From positions 1,240,001-1,304,000 of the forward strand of contig JAALGY010000051.1 in the NCBI GenBank assembly GCA_032358165.1: a stretch of 64,000 nucleotides of DNA, read 5' to 3'. The translations under genes were made by a program, and so were the position numbers. Source of the stretch: Diplosphaera chodatii. Lineage: Eukaryota > Chlorophyta > Trebouxiophyceae > Prasiolales > Stichococcaceae. Under the pieces are notes generated by a model. That model saw only the letters and a list, made by a program, of their open reading frames with translations. It made no database searches and was not told the origin of the DNA. Of this stretch, positions 23,889 through 35,902 are shown piece after piece (positions within the stretch are counted from its first letter, which is position 1; every line of letters starts with the position of its first letter).

Positions 23889-26800
23889 ATGGCGCGTGCG
23901 GCACTCAGTGTCCTCTGCCTGCTCGCTATCGCGGTGCCGGCGTTGGGTGCGGGGCCTGCCCTGCCCTCAGGTTACCGGCTCCCTAACCCGACGGGAGGTG
24001 AGCGCCATGCCCCGGTTCTCGTGCTGCCATTTCCCGCCTGTAGTGTTCTGTTCGTGTCCTGGGCACAGCTGCAGAGTCACTCCGCCTTGGCAGCCTGTGG
24101 CACATACCTCAAGCACATGGCCTTGCCACGCTTTCTGGCTGCCTTGTTTTGTCTGCTGGCCCATCACTCCGACGTGTTTGCAGCTTGTGCGCGAAGTGCA
24201 TCTGTGACCTGCTACCATAGAGCTATGAAGTGGGCAAGCAGCTAGCATGTTCAATCGCCCCATCTTCCCCCTGACGCTGCTGCATGACAGCAGCGCGGGC
24301 GTTGCTGCCCCGCCAGCACGGTCTGCAGGGTTGCAGACTTGCACACTTGGCGCAACAGCTTGTGGAGAGTCCTTGACAACACGCATGCAGATGCTGCAGC
24401 AAGCATCCACTGAGGGTGTGTTCATGTGCTCCTGACAGCGTGCAACTGTGAGGACACACCCGCCGATGATGATGATCCAGTGTGCGCCAATGACCTGGTG
24501 ACATACGGCAACGAGGTGAGCAGCAGGCAGCAATAGCCACCTAAAGAACTGCCGAGTCAGGCGGTCTATGTGCCCTAACACTGCTGTAAGCAGGCTGACG
24601 AATGACATGCAGATGTCCTATTCGATGCAGTGCGTGGCTCAGTGTGCCAATGTGCTGATCATTAGCAAGGGGCAGTGCCCCGTGTGCGACATCAAGCCAG
24701 GAGGTGAGCACGGACGTGCTGACGGTTCGTACACATGCATGCTTATAACAGTGCGCATGACAGCGTGAGTCGTGACTCCGAGCTCTTGCCTTGCAGACTG
24801 CATTTGCGGCGACTCGCCGTACGACCCTGTGTGCGCGTTCGGCCTGACATGGAAGAACAAGTGCGACGCCGACTGCGGCGGCTACAGCTGCCCGCAGTCA
24901 GCCGGCGTGTGCTTCTACAACCCCAACGGCACCTTCATCGCCACCGGCTCTGCAAGCAGCGCTGCTGGCGGTGCGTCAACGCATGTTGTCGGCAGTGCAA
25001 ACATCCGATGCTGGACGTTGCCTTTCGTGCATTGGGCTGCAGGCGCGGATTCAGCCGAGACCTTCTTGCAGGTGTCAAGGCGGCAGCGGCTGACACCTCG
25101 CTGCCTGCCGCTGGCTCGGCACAGTACAGCTACACGGAGGGCCTGCACAAGACGCTGATCTTCTTCGAGAGCATGCGCTCTGGCAAGCTCGACCGCCAGC
25201 GCCTGGCCTGGTGCGCACACGCCGCTGCTCTCGCTGCCTTGCTCATGAGCCATTGGGTGCACATGGACGGCCTTTGAACGTGCTGTTCTTGGAGCGCGGT
25301 TGGGTGGCAGCACAGTGCGAGGCCTTTGAGACCAGCAGGGTTGAGTCAGCACGGACCACAGCACCATCTGCTGACCAGCTGTGCATGCAACACACAGGCG
25401 CAGTGACTCGTGCGAGGACTGCGTGGGGCCGGAGGGCGAGGATGTGAGCGGCGGCTACTACGAGGCCGGCGGCTCCTTCCTGAAGCTGGGCCTCGTGGAG
25501 GCATTCCTGGTGCGCCAGCACTCTCTGAATAGCCAGCTGGTAACTGGATCCTGACATGCAGCTGTAGCCTGATCAGTCTGTGCATCACGCTCGCGCAGCC
25601 GACTAACAACTGCTCTGGTATTCCAGCTGCTTGTACCTGCAACTTGTCACAACGTCAGCTTCCACCCAGTCATGACGTGCAGTGACCATTGCCTGCGAGC
25701 AGCTGAAGCCGACGGCAGCTGTTGAGGCGTCGACTAATTGGCACAGGTGACGATGCTGGGCTGGTCGGTGGACAGCTTCCCCGCCGGGTTCACCAAGGCG
25801 GGCGACCTGGACAACGCGCTGGCCGCCACCAAGTGGGGCGCCGACTACCTGGTGGCCGCCCACTCCGCCCCCAACCGCTTCGTGGCAGGTCCGCCGCCCC
25901 ACTGTTACGTTTAGCACTGCTGCCTGTTCACTTGTCCACCCCCTGCCTCTGCAGCCAGACGAGCTGGCAGGCTGGTGGTGGCAAAGTTGGAGCCATGTGA
26001 TGGGTCAAGAGCAGGCCTTTGTATGGGCAATGTACTGGCAGTGCTGGAGTATGGTGATGCTGCACCCCAGCCTGCTAGTGCCTACACTTTTCGTTACCTC
26101 AGATGCTGCAACATTGAACCCTTGCTTGGTCGGTTCTGCAAGCATTGGTCATGGCCTCTTATCAACAGCCAGCAGCATGCCTCCCGCTGCCAATCATCTG
26201 CGCAATGACTGCGCTGCAGTGGTGGGCAACTCCACGCTGGACTTCAACTACTACGGCCCGGTGGAGGAGTATGCCACCTACGTCAAGAGCCGCCCAGCCT
26301 GCTACATCGATGACGCCAACCCAGGCACGTTCTCACCGATTGCTCTACTGTCTTGGGCGCACATCTGCGTTCACCAAGCATGACTGAGCTTGGAGTGATG
26401 TACGTGGGGAGGTCGTGGTAAATGCCAGCCTTTTCTACCGGAAAAAGCATCAACAGGGAGATGATCAGTTGTTGTTCGTCTCGGTCGCAGGCTCAGAGAT
26501 TGCCGGCGAGGCAGCAGCTGGCCTGGCGGCAGCCTACATTGCGCTGAAGGCCAACAGCGGCGCCAGCAGCGCTGAGCTGCAGGGCTACCTCACGCACGCC
26601 AAGCAGCTGTACAGCTTCGCCACCTCGGCGCAGGGCTCGTACCAGGATCTGACCGACGAGTGCCTTGCTCAGCATGGGGTGCGCTGGCTGTGCTGTAGAT
26701 GTTGCATCCTCTCGGGTGTTCACTCGGGGCCTGGTACCCTTCCCGTAGTGGATGCCATGTTGTTGCGTCTTGCTGCCAGTCACTAGGCATCTGTGTGGTG

Positions 26801-29800
26801 GCATGCTGATCTTGGCATGCTTTTCTACTTGCAGCTGTTGTACAAGTCAACGGGCTTCATCGATGAGCTGGCCTGGGCGGCGGCTTGGCTGTACAAGGCC
26901 ACCGGCACCGCTTCATACCTTGCCGATGCCAAGAAATACTACTCCCAGGTCTGCACTTGCCGCTTGAAGCTTTGCTGCTCTTGAAGGTCCTGGAAGCACA
27001 ATGTTGCATTCGTCGAGCCTGGTTGCGTCAATCTCATTGACTGTGAGCAACCCTCTGCTGCGCAGATCGCCCTGCCGGGGTACAGTTTCGAGACTGGAGA
27101 GAAGGGGCCGGGGCTGAATGTCCTGATGGGCGATATCGATCCGGACAATGCGGGCGACTACCAGAGCAATGCCAAGCAGTTCTTCGACCAGTACCTTGGT
27201 CAAACGATCCCGTGCGTGACCCAGCTGCTCCCTTGTCGACCCAGCGCTACACTGCGGAGATGCCCGTGGGTTCGTGACATTATTTATCTGATTTCAACTC
27301 ACGCCTGCTGCGCAGGCACACGCCGCGCGGCCTGGCCTACCCATACCACTGGGGAGCTCTGCGGCCAGCAACTCAGGCGAGTACTATATGCGAGCTAGGC
27401 TGCATGGCCTCGTATCCTGTCATCTCACATAGAGATAAGTCCTCCACAGGTACTGCATTGCTGAGCGCTTGAGGTATCACCACCATTTGGTTTCTGCAGG
27501 TGGCAATGCTGGCGCTCATCGAGTCCAAGCAGCTGCGTGCCGGCGGCGGTGACGCGTCATACGCCGCACAGCTGTTCAACTATGCCAAGTACCAGATCGA
27601 CTATGTGCTGGGGGACTCTGGCCGCTCATGGCTCATCGGATTTGGCGAGGACTATCCGGAGTTCCTGTGGCACAAGCTGTCATACAACACGTGCGCAGAT
27701 CCTTTGCTTTCTGCTGTCGATCTGTTGCATTACGCCTTGAGACGTCGACCTAGCCACGTGCGCTCTGCACAGCAGCGAATTGAGCAAATGCCGAACCGGC
27801 CCTCTGCTTTGATCAGGTACATTGACTGGCCCATGCGGGGTGTCACCATCTACGCCAACTGGACGGCGCAGCAGACGACCGGCAAGTTCAAGCAGCTCAT
27901 CACTGCGCAGGCCTCCAAGTTTGACATGGAAGGTATGCGACTGTGGGACAGGTTATGCTGCCAAGGCACAACCCATTCACAGCAGGAGAGGACCTCCGTT
28001 ACAGGCCTCTGTATGGTGTATCACAACTAAAGCAGAATGAGGTTCCTGCTGGGGCCTGTACCTGGCACACTGACACTGTGCAATGGCCTGAACACATCAC
28101 GTATCGCTTGTGCAGGGTCCAGGACCCCGCAGCGCTTCATCGCGTACGGGGCGCTGTACGGCGCACCCCTGGGCGACGACAACCTGCCCGTCTCCCGCAA
28201 GGACTACACCTACGCCGAGTCCACCACAGGTTGGTCCGTGGTCCACATGACTTGCACCGTCGCCAGGCATATGCCGAACCGACCCACTTCCTACACTGCC
28301 ATCCGCAAGGTGTGCCTGACACCTTCGAGCCACCATTGGTCGTCACCCTGACGCGCCTTGCCATGCACCCTGCAGATGGCGTGACCGGCATCACGGGCGC
28401 CCTGGCGGCCCTCAGCGAGTACTTCACCACCATGCAGACGAAGCAGGACGACTGCGGCCTGGACCTGGGGTGGAGCCACCCCAACGCCACCGTCACCTCT
28501 AAGTCCATCGACAACACTGCCGAATGCTCAGGTGCGCTTTCCTGTCAAGGTGCAGAAGTGAGCTGACTGGGGGCGGAGCAGTATGTTGTGTGCAGGTGCG
28601 GACAAGCGTCTGGATCGAGCTTCTGCCAGAGACTCTTCAAAGCAAGTTGTAGTCCAGCCGGTGGCTGCAGGGATAAAGTCGCTCTTATGTTGCCAGTGTG
28701 TTTTGTTCTCTTCTGCAGGCAAGTCACCTGCGATCACCGTCCGCAGCCCGGCACCCAAGCCCACAGTAAAGCCCACAGCCAAGCCCACAGCCAAGCCTAC
28801 CACAGAGCCCACTGCAGAGCCTACAGCAGAGCCTACCGCGAAGCCAACAGCACCACGCACAGTAGCCAGGGCCACTGCAGCACCCACTGCAGAGCCCACG
28901 GCAAGCTCGACGCGGGACTCGGCTGCCAATGGCACCAGCCCAGCCATCGTGGGCGCCACGCTGCCGGCCACCGAGGCACCCACAAGTGAGTGATCCTTCT
29001 GGCTGAATGCATTCAGGTTACAACTAGACTGGAGAGGTCAGGGCAGCAGGTGCAGCGCAATGTGGAGCTCTACATAGGTACATCGGTACACAAGAGGGTC
29101 AGGGCTAGGTTCAGCTGCACAGCGGGGTTCCAATGCTGGCACGCGGCACCTGGTGAGGTGTATGGTATGCCCGCTGCAGCTAAGTTTCCGCAGCAACAGC
29201 TGGCCGCAGGGGGGATTGCAGCCATGTGAGAGTGCATGCATCATTGTCTTCCATGTCACCCCTGGTGTACAGGCAAGCCCACTGCTCCACGTCGCCGCGC
29301 CACACCAAGGCCCGCAACACCTGAGCCGACGGCAGCAAAGCCGACGGCACCAGAGGCTGCCTCTGGCGCAGCTGCAAACCGCGCTGTCGCAACCGCAGCA
29401 ATTCCTGTGTCTGCACCTGCTCCTGCACCTGCTCCTGGTCTCTCCACCGTCGAGGGCAGCCCTCTGGCACCCGACACTGCAGTTGGTGAGCATCGCCCCG
29501 CGCAGCTTGTCAACAGCAGACCATGTCGGCAGCTGCAACAGCGGGCATTGAACTGCAGCAGCTGCAGGTTGCAGATATGGGCCCTGTTCGCCTGCCAAGC
29601 CAAAGCGTACTTGCGCTGTCCTGATGGCCGAGCACCTGTACTGACTGTGGTGAGCGCTGTGTGCAGGCGGCGATGTGGCGCCTGACAGCAGCACCGGCAG
29701 CTCGGCAGCTTCTGCAGCCGGAGCCGCCGCCGGCGCCGAGTCAGCGCCCGCCGACACGACGCCGACCGCGGCGCCGACCGCCGGCACCACCGCCGCCGCT

Positions 29801-29917
29801 GCGACAGATGCAGCGCCTGCGCCGGCGCCCCAGTCAGCGGACCCTGCCCTGCGTGCTGCCGTGCCGACTGCCGCTGTCGCTGCAGCGGCCGCCTGCCTGG
29901 CCGTGGCACTGCTGTGA
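23889..29917 (+). CDS. Kazal-GH9 fusion: divergent endoglucanase-like cell-surface protein
   Basis: Secreted multidomain protein in about 18 exons. The first exon (23889-23997) encodes the signal peptide MARAALSVLCLLAIAVPALG. Exons 24439-24970 encode two Kazal-like Cys-rich modules. The glycoside hydrolase family 9 fold follows: SYTEGLHKTLIFFESMRSGK and LAW (25072-25210), VSGGYYEAGGSFLKLGLVEA (exon 25398-25509), TMLGWSVDSFPAGF and ALAATKWGADYLVAAH (25747-25888), PGSEIAGEAAAGLAAAYIAL, LAWAAAWLYKATGTASYLAD, AQLFNYAKYQIDYVLGD with WLIGFGEDYPEFLWHKLSYN (27500-27690), and DNLPVSRKDYTYAESTTDG (28116-28531). Family 9 normally has DAGD with the catalytic base, but here the text is EAGG; the usual HHR motif reads WHK; the acid Glu in YAEST is kept. 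After the domain come Pro/Thr/Lys repeats, Ala/Pro/Ser linkers and a hydrophobic end ([18 protein letters not shown]) typical of a GPI-anchor signal. It is inferred to act in or on the cell wall; endoglucanase activity is doubtful. Confidence 0.85.
24439..24703 (+). other. Kazal-like module 1 of the GH9 fusion
   Basis: Exons 24439-24515 and 24613-24703 together encode CNCEDTPADDDDPVCANDLV, TYGNE, then CVAQCANVLIISKGQC. The C-x-C, PVC, TY-N and C-x3-C spacing is that of Kazal-type protease inhibitor or follistatin-like modules. The acidic run (ADDDD) before PVC lies where a reactive loop would be. Confidence 0.7.
24797..24970 (+). other. Kazal-like module 2 of the GH9 fusion
   Basis: One exon encodes DCICGDSPYDPVCAFG, LTWKNKCDADCGGYSC and SAGVC. 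This has the C-x-C, PVC, N-x-C-x-A-x-C and G-x-C pattern of a Kazal module. A Gly/Ala/Ser linker follows, leading into the family 9 domain. Confidence 0.75.
26325..26490 (+). other. Candidate GC-AG intron in the GH9-like gene
   Basis: The exon ending CYIDDANP plus one base is followed by CCAG|GCACGT, and the next exon begins GSEIAGEAAAG after GTCGCAG. The family motif PGSE is rebuilt only with the GC donor. Confidence 0.5.
27377..27499 (+). other. GC-AG intron in the GH9-like gene
   Basis: The exon ending WGALRPATQ is followed by CAG|GCGAGT, and the next exon starts VAMLALIESKQ after TTTCTGCAG. The donor is a close match to the GC-AG consensus. Confidence 0.6.
28757..28860 (+). repeat. Pro-Thr-rich coding minisatellite
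   Basis: Imperfect tandem 12-base units encoding P-T-A-K-P-T and P-T-A-E-P-T type repeats in the stalk after the family 9 domain. Lys-bearing units come first and Glu-bearing units later. Such stalks are usually O-glycosylated wall linkers; the unit number is likely to vary between strains. Confidence 0.75.
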
Positions 29918-30418
29918 GGGGCGTCCGCCGCCAGCCTCTGAATCTGACGTCCAGATCGACACGTGGACACAGCATAAACTGAATGAAGTACGAACTCGGA
30001 TCAGATGAGTAGGTGAGCATGTAGGGTACACAGATGATTGATGGCGCACTGCTCCTTGATCATCGCCGAGGGGGCTGGCACTGCCGGAGCAGAGCCATAG
30101 TGTTAGCGAACCAGCATCGATGATAGAGTAGATTTGAGTTGCGCAGGATGCAGTAGATCATTAGAACACCCATTGATGCCGCAATGCAGGGGCAGCACGG
30201 TTTTGGTCATTCGTGACATGCAGCAGCAGCACCGGCAGGTGGCAGCATGATGCAGGCAGCTTGCTGAACCTCTGCACACATTTTTACGTGATCCTGGCAC
30301 GTTCATTCTTGATCCTTGGTAGACTTGCCTGCTAGAACATTGTCCAGAACAAGCTCATGGCGCAGATTACAGGTATGTCCTGTGGACACAAACCACGAAC
30401 AAAGCTGATTCCCCTTTC
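29918..30418. other. Convergent intergenic gap
   Basis: 500 bp between the stop codons of the GH9-like gene and the NARG2/ICE2 gene. No coding pattern or RNA gene was seen. Confidence 0.45.
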
Positions 30419-33400
30419 CTACAGTTCCTCGGCACCCTCCTCCAATGCCCTCGCATACGCCGCTTTGCCGCCACCACCGGTGCCGCTGCCGCCGTCCCAC
30501 CCTGCACAGGATTGACTGGGAGCTTGCATTCGGGGCATGGCGGTTGCTGCTTGCTGTGCTGCACCCAGCCATCAGACCCCGTGATGACGTGGCACATGTG
30601 CAGAACCCAGCCAGCCCACCAGTGGCTGTCGTGTCCCAGTCGTTGCCTATGCCCAGGTGCGCCCAGGCGCTGGGCAGCAGCTTGCGCATGCGCCGCCTCT
30701 CCTTTGTTGCCTCGTCCGCACGCGGCACCCCGGGCTTCGGCGCTCCGCGCACCCTCACCTGCAGTCCCACAGGAAGGTGACCGGCTGCACTGCCCAACAC
30801 ACAGCGCCTGCAGCTGCAATACCGTCTTCCTGGCTCACCACTGCCACAGCAGCGCGGGTGCAACTGAAGAGCGGAGATATGGCTCAGCGACAGGCACGTC
30901 CTTCTCACGGGGTCGTGTGTCCCACAACTGCAACGGCCGCTGGACAGGGTCACTGCCTGCACACAGGTCCACACCGGGAAGGTGCCGGGGATCTGGGGCA
31001 CGTGCTCGTTGAAGGGGCGCCACTGCGGCGGCACGAACGGGAAGGCCGCCTCGTCGGTGGCGCCCGACTCCGCGTGCGCCGCGTGCAGGTCGTACACCGC
31101 GCCCGGCTGTGCGCCGGCGCACGGCAGCGGCTGCGCCCGCACCTGGTTGCAGCGACACAGCTGAGCGTGTGCATGAATGACATGATGGTGTGTGACGGAA
31201 GGAGGGACCACTCCCACGCAATCAGGCAGGCAGAGCACCGTGCAGTGAAATGCAGCGTTAGGCAGGAAAGCGGACCTGGAGCGTATCCAGCTCGGGTGGG
31301 AGCGCCTGGAAGCAGGTGACGATGTCTGAGCCCGGCATGTGCGTCAGCAGGTACCTGCAGATCAGCGGCGTGGCTTCACCCCTGCACTGCGCACCGCTGC
31401 AGCCTGCTCCAGGACGGCAGACTGGCCTGGCACATCTAACCATGTCGTGACCATACGACCGCCACGACACAGCTGCAACAGAACATGTGTATAACCACGC
31501 TCGCCTGCCGGGCGGGGCACTGGAGAGCGTCTGCAGCAGGGCCGCGATGAGGCGGTAGGCGTGCGCAGGCCGGAACCCGGTCTCCTCGCCCTGCGCCAGC
31601 ACATCCGCCAGCCTGCAGTGCGACCAGCACAAACAAGTGGGACAGGTGTGTTTGTGCTGCTCAATGACACAGGAGCTGTGTATTCATTCACGTCCAGAGC
31701 TGGCAGCTCAGCGACAATTTGCCATGTTGCATGATCTTTGGGATCTGGCTTCGATATGGGACCTCAGCATAGTGGGGCACCTGAGCAGCTCCACGCGCAG
31801 CAGCTCGCTGGTCTCCACGGCGAAGCGGCCGACCAGCAGCGCGGCCTCGGGCCGCAGCTGCAGCGCCGCCCACCGCCGAGCCACCTCCTGCGCCGTCACC
31901 TGCACGCCATGTGACGGCAGGCACATCAGGCCTCGTCGATTGGGTTGGTGTGCACAGCCTCAGCCGGCGATGGCACTTTAGGCAAGCGCCACATCGTGAT
32001 TTGATGCTACAGCACCATAGATCGCCCACGTCGTGGGGGCCGCCGCAGCAGATGCCTTGAGCGGAGACCACCCTTCTCAAGATGCTGAGCACTTGGCTAG
32101 CGTGGCGTACATCACTCCAAAACACCTCCGCAGGTCTGCACGTGTGTGCGGGTGCGTGCTCACCGCCTCCAGGGAGAACTTGGGCATGTACTCCATCTTG
32201 GCGCGCGCCAGCAGGGCGGGGCGCGCCGGGTCGCGCAGCACCGCGGCCTCGTGGGCGCGGACCACCACCCTGTAGCGTCCCAGCTGCCACAGGTCGTATG
32301 CGCGCCCGCGCCGCGTGGTGGCGATCAGGCTGGGAGCTGGGAGAGCTGCCTGCACCGCTCATAGCAGGCCCTTGAGCTCGGACGCTGCACTGCTACCCGG
32401 TGGCGGTCCACAATTGCTGATCAGGACAGCAGGCCCTCCAGGCTGAAGTCTTGTATACACTGCGAATGGACCACCACCTGTGTGCTGCTGTCAGGCTGCT
32501 GCTCCCCCGCGGCGGCGCCCTTGCCACCGTCACCTGCGCGGGCGGCACCTTCCGCGGCGCCTGCCCGGCCCGGCCGCTGAGCCTCATGGGGTGCGGGGTG
32601 CGGGCTGTCCCCAGCGGTGTGGCGCGCATCGGCACCGCCGCCCACGGAATCAGCAGCCCGGGCTGCCGCCCTGGTGACGCGCCGTGGCATGGCGGGCTCG
32701 GGGGAAGGACTCGCTCCGCCGGCGCCGGCGCTTGCCGCTGTGCCCGCCTGCGCATGTGGCGCCTCCGCCTGCTGGTCAGGCTGCTCTGCGGCAGCCTCTG
32801 TGAATGAAGCGCTCGCCGTCGCTGCTCGCGCTGCATCGGAGCCCACCCGCAGCGGCGCTCCAAAGGCGGCAGACTCCGCATTCCTCGCAGATCTGCACGC
32901 CATTATTGAGCTAATCACACATTGGTCTTCCAACAGGCACAGATCATCTTGAGCAGGTCAGCATTCGGGGTTGCTGTAATTCACACGTTGCAGCACTTCG
33001 GGTCAAATGATCACCGCAGCGCGATGGACAGCAGCGCATGTTTATACAGCCGTTCGTGGCGCTCTCGCATTGTCAGTCCCCGCCGCAGCAGCGGCTTGTC
33101 CAGGAATATGCACCTGGTTCCAGGACATGGATGCCCTGCCGTCAGAGACTGTTGTGCGGCAGCAGGTTTGGTTGCACACGCACACTGTGCATTGCTGCCT
33201 TCACCTGCTGGGGTTGACTTCATTGCCGCCGCCTCCCTGCTTGCGCTGCATGCCATGCTCGGCACTGGCACTGCTCACACGCACGTCATCGACCTCTGTT
33301 GGCCCAATGCGTACCGGAATCTCCCACCTGCAAAAGCTCAGCACACACGCTCAAGCCATGTATAGGTGGTCAAGCTTCATGAAGCACCACAGCAGGCTGC

Positions 33401-35902
33401 TGGCAGCATGTGAACACGCTGGGTCCGACGAACAGCTTGACCGAGATGCTCACCCGAGGCTCAGGTCATGCGGGAGTGTAGCCACAAGCGTCTCAAAGGT
33501 GGCCGCTGCCATGGCAACATCCACCGCATCGCCGGTGTCAGCTGCTGTCGCCAACAGGGCCGCCAGCCGTGGGTCCTGGCTGACCTCTGGCGCAGGTGAC
33601 TTGCGCACTGACGCGATGCTGGCTTTCACCTGCACAGGTAGTGTGTCCTGGATCAACGTGCTTGCGCAATCACAACACGACAGCAGCTGTAAGCTGGGCC
33701 TGAACATCCTGAACACCCGCAAGTGTGCAGCCTGAGATGGTGCAGCGCCAAGGGCTGCTCACCCTGGGTCCACTGCCAGCTTCTGCATCGGGATGGTGCA
33801 TGCCGGCAGCTGTGGCGACAGTAGCCTGCTTCGGCTGCACCTGCGGCCCGATCTCCACCTCGCTGGGGAGGTACGGCACATCCAGTGGCACGCGGAATGG
33901 GCATCTGCAACAGGACATGCAAGTGAGCCCGCCCGAGCATGCAGGGAAGTGATTGAGAATTGGTACTGTCAAGCACTGCTTGACCATGAAAGACTATGCC
34001 CTGCATGCCACGCACCATCGCTGCAGACCAGACAGCATTGCCAGGCTTGGTGGCGACCAACCTGGGAAGCGCCAGCTCCATGTCGGGCGCTGACCGCTGC
34101 AGCTGCTGCAGGTGCCACATGTCGGGGGCGTCTGCGCCCTCGCCAGCGCCGCGCTCCTGCCCCTGCACGCCCTCCGCATCCGTGCCGGCAGCTGGTATGG
34201 GGATGGGCGCCGCGTGCACCCGGTACAAGCGGGGATAGTTGCGCACCCGCGCACGTCGCTGCACATTGTCCGCCTGTTCCAGCGCCCAAACATGGTGAAG
34301 TACAGCCAGCCGTGCAGGGACCATCGATGATGCAGACGGGGAACCACATTTGCATTCAGCTGATCGGGTGTCAACCCCGCAGGCGTCCGCACGGCCGGCT
34401 TCCTTCCCACCTCCATCTGCTGCAGCGAGCGGCGGGCGGCGAAGCGGTACTTGTCTGAGAACGCAGCAGCCGCGTCCCGCTGGGCGGCGAGCACGGCGGC
34501 ACGCTCCGCAGCCACATGCTCCGCCAGCGCCTGGAACACCAGCGCCTCCTGCCCCTCCAGCTCCCTCCCTGCAGCCGCCACACAGGACTCGCTTGCATGT
34601 CGAATTGTCAGGGTTTGCAACAGGGTGTGAAAGAGCCGAGCGGCACACGCCCTGCAGGATGCTTGGCATCGCCACTGAGCAGTCGGCTTCAGCGCAACGC
34701 GCACCCTGCCGGGCCAGGAACCAGGCGTGGTCCTCCGCGCTGAGCGAGGACCAGTGCTGCTCCTGGTGCTTGCGCTTCTTGTGCTGCTGCCTGTGCGCAG
34801 CTGTGGTTCCGGAGTCCTGTGCTGCGCCACCTTTTGAGGCCCTGCCACTGGGCTGCTGGCTGCCCTGCTCCCTATTAGCTGCGGCTGCCGTCTTCTGGTG
34901 CAGAAGCCCGCTGTCTCCGGGCCCCATGTTCGGGGCATTGGCAGCGGCTGACTTATTGCCTGCTACTGGCTCATCCGAGGTGATGATCTCCACCTCATTG
35001 CCAGTAGCACCACCCTGCATCCGTGAAGCTGCATGCAGTTCACAAAGTGCATATAAAGAGACACATGACGACAGAATCAGGACTCCAAGATTGACACCAC
35101 ACGAGAAACGTACCTGGCTGAATGCCTTACGCTTCCGGGATGCAGGCTGCACACTTCCACTTGCTGGCTGCCGGTGTTGCTGTGTGCGGCTTGTTTTTGC
35201 CTTCTTGCCGCCAGCATCGCTGTCAACCAGTGCCATTGGCACTGAGGTGCCTACATGAGGCGCTGCCGCCCCTTGGGGGATACCTTGGGCCACCGTCATC
35301 CGCTTGCTGCTGCCCGCTGTTGGCGACATTGCAGCTCGTGTCGGGCCGCCAATGCCGACAGGAATGCGCTCACCAGCAGCTGCAGCTGGCAAATCGTCAG
35401 CTGCATCGCCGGGCTCCCAGTCATCATCGGTGGCGTCTGGCATTTGTTGGCCGGGTGATGCGTACCCTGACAAGGCCTCCATGCTGCCGCCACCATCAGA
35501 GTCAGCGGATCCGCCTGCAGGTTGTGTGGAGGCTTTCGGTCGATGACCAACTTGAAGCTTGAAGGTTGAACAAGAAACCACCTTCGAGGCTGCAGTGAGC
35601 TGACCTGCTATGGGCGGCGAGAGCAGGGGGCTGTGCAGCTCCCTGGGCACACTCAGCTCAGCCTGCGCAGCAGGAGGCGTTTTGCAATCTGTGCCCAGCA
35701 GCAACAGTGCTTCCTGGACCTGGCTTGCACTGCCCTTTTGCTGTGCCAGGCCTCAGAGGCGCACCTGCTGGAAGGCGACAGAGTAGCGCCTGTATGCCGC
35801 TGGCGTGAACAGCACACCGGGTGGCGGCACGCCCCATGGCTGTGCACACGGGAGCGTCAGGATGTCCATGCCCGTGCGGCGTTGAGAGCTGCCGGTGCTC
35901 AT
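30419..35902 (-). CDS. NARG2/ICE2-domain protein (little elongation complex subunit 2-like)
   Basis: Minus-strand gene of about 14 exons. The start at 35902 gives MSTGSSQRRTGMDILTLP, then PPPGVLFTPAAYRRYSVAFQ and QVQEALLLLGTDC. A long disordered part follows, rich in Ser/Gly/Ala with KRK clusters, then a helical block (HWSSLSAEDHAWFLARQ; LEGQEALVFQALAEHVAAER with AAVLAAQRDAAA). The C-terminal half matches the NARG2/ICE2 domain: YDLWQLGRYRVVVRAHEAAV, ARAKMEYMPKFSLEAV, WAALQLRPEAALLVGRF, YLLTHMPGSDIVTCFQALPP and PFVPPQWRPFNEHVPQIPGT then FPV. In animals this domain belongs to ICE2 of the little elongation complex, which promotes snRNA transcription by RNA polymerase II; that role here is inference. 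The last exon ends AYARALEEGAEEL with the stop at 30419. Exons in the 33000-34300 stretch are partly provisional. It is divergent to EF-Tu. Confidence 0.75.
35015..35113 (-). other. Stop-free 99-base intron of the NARG2/ICE2 gene
   Basis: The donor CAG|GTACGT follows RKRKAFSQ, and the acceptor GATGCAG precedes GGATGNEVEIITSDEP. The length is a multiple of three and no stop occurs in frame, so retention would add 33 residues, including a hydrophobic run. Confidence 0.6.

Noticed and set aside
24439..24970. A separate small protease-inhibitor gene
   Set aside because: The Kazal exons keep phase with the upstream signal-peptide exon and the downstream GH9 exons, and no stop or promoter-like gap lies between them.
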